Positions 60,508 to 64,000 of a stretch of DNA of 64,000 nucleotides are shown here, in pieces; within the stretch, counting starts at the first letter, position 1, and every line of letters starts with the position of its first letter. The DNA comes from Microglena sp. YARC (Eukaryota; Chlorophyta; Chlorophyceae; Chlamydomonadales; Chlamydomonadaceae): assembly GCA_022414725.1 (NCBI GenBank), contig CM039462.1, forward strand, positions 95,841,188 to 95,905,187. Direction: 5' to 3'. The notes under the pieces were generated by a model. The model saw only the letters and a list, made by a program, of their open reading frames with translations. It had not been told where the DNA came from and ran no database searches. The position numbers and the translations under genes were made by a program.

Positions 60508-63500
60508 TTACCCCATCCACATCCCCAAAGCCAAATTCCATCAAGTCTGAGCATGCAACACCACCAGCAGCAGGCTTACCAACACCCAGACCCGCTTCTC
60601 CCTGACAAGCCTGCTTCACCACCCCTACTCATCGAGCATTCAACCACATCCGCCATGCCCCCTATACTGCTCGACATCATGAAACAGCGACCAAGTCTGC
60701 ACACCCATACACCCTAATGAAATAACAGTCACATCATGCCAGCTCACCGCCACAAACTCCCCTCCACTAGAAACACCTCTCACTTGCATCCACAAACCCA
60801 AAACCTGAAACAGGATACCCACTCTCACCCTCTAGTAAAACCACCAAACCACCTTCATCCCCTGCAAAATCTATCAAATGAAGACAAAGCCTCTAATCCA
60901 ATGCACCATCTCTAGAGCCCAACACCATCACAGACTACCTCCCTGGGGGCATTTCACCAGAAACCCTGCCTGGCAATCATTTATTTGTCAGCAGACCAAT
61001 CCCCAGCCGCATACTCCCAGAATTCCTCTCAGACAACCACTGCACCTACTGCCACAACACACTACCCATCCCCACTATCCCCCTGCAGAACAACCAACCC
61101 CACACCCACCAGCCCAGCAACCTCCAGACCCCCAGGCTGAAGGGGAGACTGAGCATATACAGAAGCACAGGCACAGATGTCACTGACCCTCCCACACCTT
61201 CTCCAACCCCCTCGCCCTGGCCATCTCAAGACCATGCCCTCCCACCCAAGAAGGCCAGGGCAGAAGGACCAACGCCGCAATGATCGGAAGTCGCAGACCC
61301 CCCAGAAAACCACCTCACCATCACCTCCCCTCAGCTTCTCTGTCCCCAGTGACTATCCCCTCCTGACCACCTCGACTTCCACCGACATCGAGGAGGTTCG
61401 CCGATGCCTCCTAAGCTTCAAAGCACTCCGACTGTGAGTAACATCGAAGCAGAAGACAAAACCCCAACTGGCTTGCACAGCTCGAGTCATTCCTCCAGCT
61501 CGCCTGATTAACAAAGAAGATCCACGACGACACCATGACAGTTGCCATGCAACTCACTCACTTCATGCTTGGTTATACCCACTCGCGACAGAAGCGACTT
61601 CCACCAGCGCCATGTGGCGCTCACTCCTCGTCACAATCAACGAGTTCCATGAGGTCATCCCTGCTCCCCCTCCACATCAGGAGGACTGACCACTACAGCC
61701 TCCACTCAGCCCCTCCAAACATATCCCCTCAGATGCCACCAGTGCCCAGTGTATCTTTGAAGACTGACCAAGATCGTCAACCTTGAAGACCGCCTTGGAC
61801 TGCACCTAAGTCATCATGGGAATCCAACAGGCACTACCTCGCTACTCTGAGAGGATGGTTCCCAAGGAGCTGGAGGCCGGATGAGACCTACACTCACCAG
61901 ACCTTGTGGACCATCATCTCCAGGAAAAGATCTGCAGCGATTATTGTCACCAACCGCTGCTCACATTAACAACTCCTTGTCCACCAGGTTGAGGCATCCC
62001 TCTCTACTTACATGAATCCTATCACCAGGTCAACACAAGCCAAACCGAGGCATCCACCTCATGCTCTTAAACAGAGCTACGTCCTGATAAGCCTTCCTCC
62101 CACCAGAGGCATCCTCATTCTGGTGCTCTACCTACACCTCAGGCCCTCCTTCCTCCCTGACACGACCCTGCCATGACCAAGGGCAAGCCAGGCCCAAGAT
62201 CGAACTGCCTGCCACTGGATGATCAGGAGAGAGATCTCCAAGAATTCCGCCAAAAAAAAAAAAACAACAACAAAAAAAAAAAAAAAAAAAAACAAAAAAA
62301 AAAAGGCCCCCTTGATCCCCCCACACGAAGGGTGACCTGGTAACCAATGGAAGGCTCCTCTCAAGACCTCCCTGGATGGACACCCCCCCGAATACCATGT
62401 ACACCTAACCTACCAGAAGGCCATTGTTGACATGCTCCTCACCATGAAACCCCTATCCACCTGCACTTTGCCACCTGCACCCTATAAGCCGCTGATAGAT
62501 GATGATGACATCTTTGGAGCAGGTGCCATCACCATGAGCACTGCAACACCCCAGCAGACCCTGAACTGGGAAATGACTGGAGCAGCTTCCTCCAAACAGC
62601 TGCTCTCAAGTAAACCCCAATGCAGAACCAAACCCTATAGTACCGTCTACACCTGCGGATCCCTGCCACCTGAAGAAAAACCAACACATCCAAAACACTT
62701 CACCACTCCACAGGTTGCCAGCACCACAGCCAACAAGGCTTACCCCAAAGCCAACACCTTCAAGGACACAGGAAGTAGCAACCCGCCCTGGGACTCTGGA
62801 TAACAGCACTGCCCTCCTGCTCTTTCTCTCTTATCAGCACTACCACATGTCCCAGTGGAAACGATCCATAGCAAGAGCAAACAAAAATAGAAAAAATAGA
62901 CATTGGATTATAGAGCCCCTCTGGACACTATCCCTTATAAATGTGAACCCCTGCCAGACCAAAGGCACAGCCTGCCACTCCTGTGCTGAGATTACAACCT
63001 AACAGATTAAACCTTGCCTGCACTCTTCCCTCCCCTATCTCTCCTGCTCTCACTCTACCCATAGACAGCTCAGATACTCAGGAGGATGCTCACAGCAGTA
63101 AGTACCCTACAGCTGCCCCCTCTCCACTCCTCCTACACCCCCCACACTCAGAGGAGGTAGACCCAGAAGGAAGCAGACGCCTACAAAGTAAGTCTGAGTC
63201 TGCCCCATACTGGGAAGCCCAAACAGCCTCTCACTGCAAATTCACTCCATCAATGCCTACTTGGATACAAAGCCATGGATATCAATCTAGTCCTAGACTT
63301 TTGCTAACAAACTCCACACTCAAGTCACTAGAGCCACTGATAATCACTGGAAGGTTATGGGATCATATTTTCTCAACCCCTCTGGAAACTATAATAATGC
63401 CCTTATTGACTACTACACCTTCACCAAGCAGACTGGCACTGGGATACCTGGTCAGCCACAGGAACCACTTCCCATACACACCACTACACACCTCATCTCC

Positions 63501-64000
63501 TAACACTGAAGAAAACTATGAAACAGGCATCCAACTTGGTAGCACCAAACAACAAATCCTTAGCAGAATTCCCAACAATAGCACCAAATTCATACTGCAA
63601 CTACTGGTCCAATGGCTATGGTCATTGCAATCACTATCAAATACTACAACAATAAATGGTACAACCTTGACTCTGAAATCTCTGGACCCACCATCCTAAC
63701 CCCCCAAGACTGGCACCAGCTCCAGGGGCGCATCTACACTCTTAGCAGGCTACACCCTCCTTCCATGGCCATCCATTTCAACCTGATCTCTATTTTGATC
63801 CAAACCAATCCCCACCCTAATACAATGGTACCATCCTAGAAGACTCTCAACAGATCAACACTACACCAATCCACCACCTTCACCACCAGATCAAACAATC
63901 CCTACCACTCAAAATAACACTGAAACACCCACAGACGAATATGATGACATTATCTATCCAGTATCTGAGGATGAATCCCACGCAAAACGTAAGAAACCCT
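60508..64000. other. C/A-rich, G-poor region with no intact gene
   Basis: The + strand is conspicuously rich in C and A and poor in G over 3.5 kb. None of the MITE, SINE or tandem families of the left side was recognised here. Several + frames of 60-240 codons exist (longest about 62986-63699, without an ATG at its start) and look protein-like in parts (LTPQDWHQLQGRIYTLSRL, YYNNKWYNLDSEISGPTIL). They are interrupted by frameshifts and stops. This suggests eroded coding sequence, perhaps of an old retroelement, or exons I cannot join. A poly-A stretch with C interruptions lies at 62252-62304. Confidence 0.5.
62252..62304. repeat. A-rich tract
   Basis: About 50 bp of A broken by single C or caac. 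It could be the decayed tail of a retroposed sequence, or a simple repeat. Confidence 0.9.

Noticed and set aside
59382..60622. Open frames across the N run
   Set aside because: They consist almost wholly of unknown residues; the gap cannot be read.
1..64000. Dinoflagellate origin shown by relict spliced-leader sequence
   Set aside because: I looked for the conserved spliced-leader core by eye and did not find it, so lineage was left open despite the TTTAGGG-type repeats.

Overview
This is a gene-poor, repeat-dominated stretch of a eukaryotic nuclear genome. The evidence is spliceosomal-type exon borders (pyrimidine tract, CAG acceptor, GT donor), tRNA-derived SINEs with an RNA polymerase III box B, a decayed LINE reverse transcriptase, and interstitial telomere-type repeats of the TTTAGGG/CCCTAAA form. 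That telomere form is used by most green algae and plants, by dinoflagellates and by several other protists, so an alga or related protist is likely, but the species cannot be fixed. No bacterial operon, rRNA gene, intact tRNA gene or CRISPR array was seen. Most long open frames are artefacts of tandem repeats whose period is divisible by three.

Layout. 1-6.5 kb: a 79-bp tandem array that grows out of the end of a MITE, a dead LINE, a SINE, a near-perfect hairpin and small dispersed repeats. 6.57-12.19 kb: one very homogeneous array of about 125 copies of a 45-bp unit. 12.2-24.7 kb: scattered MITEs and SINEs, a 39-bp array with dimeric higher-order structure (16.5-18.3 kb), an inverted-repeat element (22.9-23.2 kb) and a satellite interleaved with telomere repeats (23.7-24.35 kb). 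24.7-29.86 kb: three diverged head-to-tail copies of a 1.5-1.9 kb element. 29.9-34.0 kb: an AC-rich minisatellite and an ACGTTT-type AT-rich array.

34.0-41.2 kb holds the only convincing protein-coding sequence, on the + strand: a 465-bp exon (34256-34720), its tandem duplicate (37395-37860, with a 1-bp frameshift), and a 333-bp terminal exon with a stop codon (40840-41172). All three start in phase 0 after a CAG acceptor. The introns consist of CT-rich minisatellite, CAT/ATC trinucleotide arrays and GT-rich sequence, and they were duplicated together with the exon as a 3.14-kb tandem unit. The protein is not recognised.

41.2-49.7 kb: partial copies of the gene's 3' end, then a dense nest of three MITE families and the main SINE. 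49.9-57.3 kb: tandem arrays of 80-290 bp units. 57.4-59.5 kb: sparse sequence. A gap of exactly 1000 N lies at 59508-60507. Beyond it (60508-64000) the + strand is C/A-rich and G-poor, with no family shared with the left side that I could see and no intact gene.
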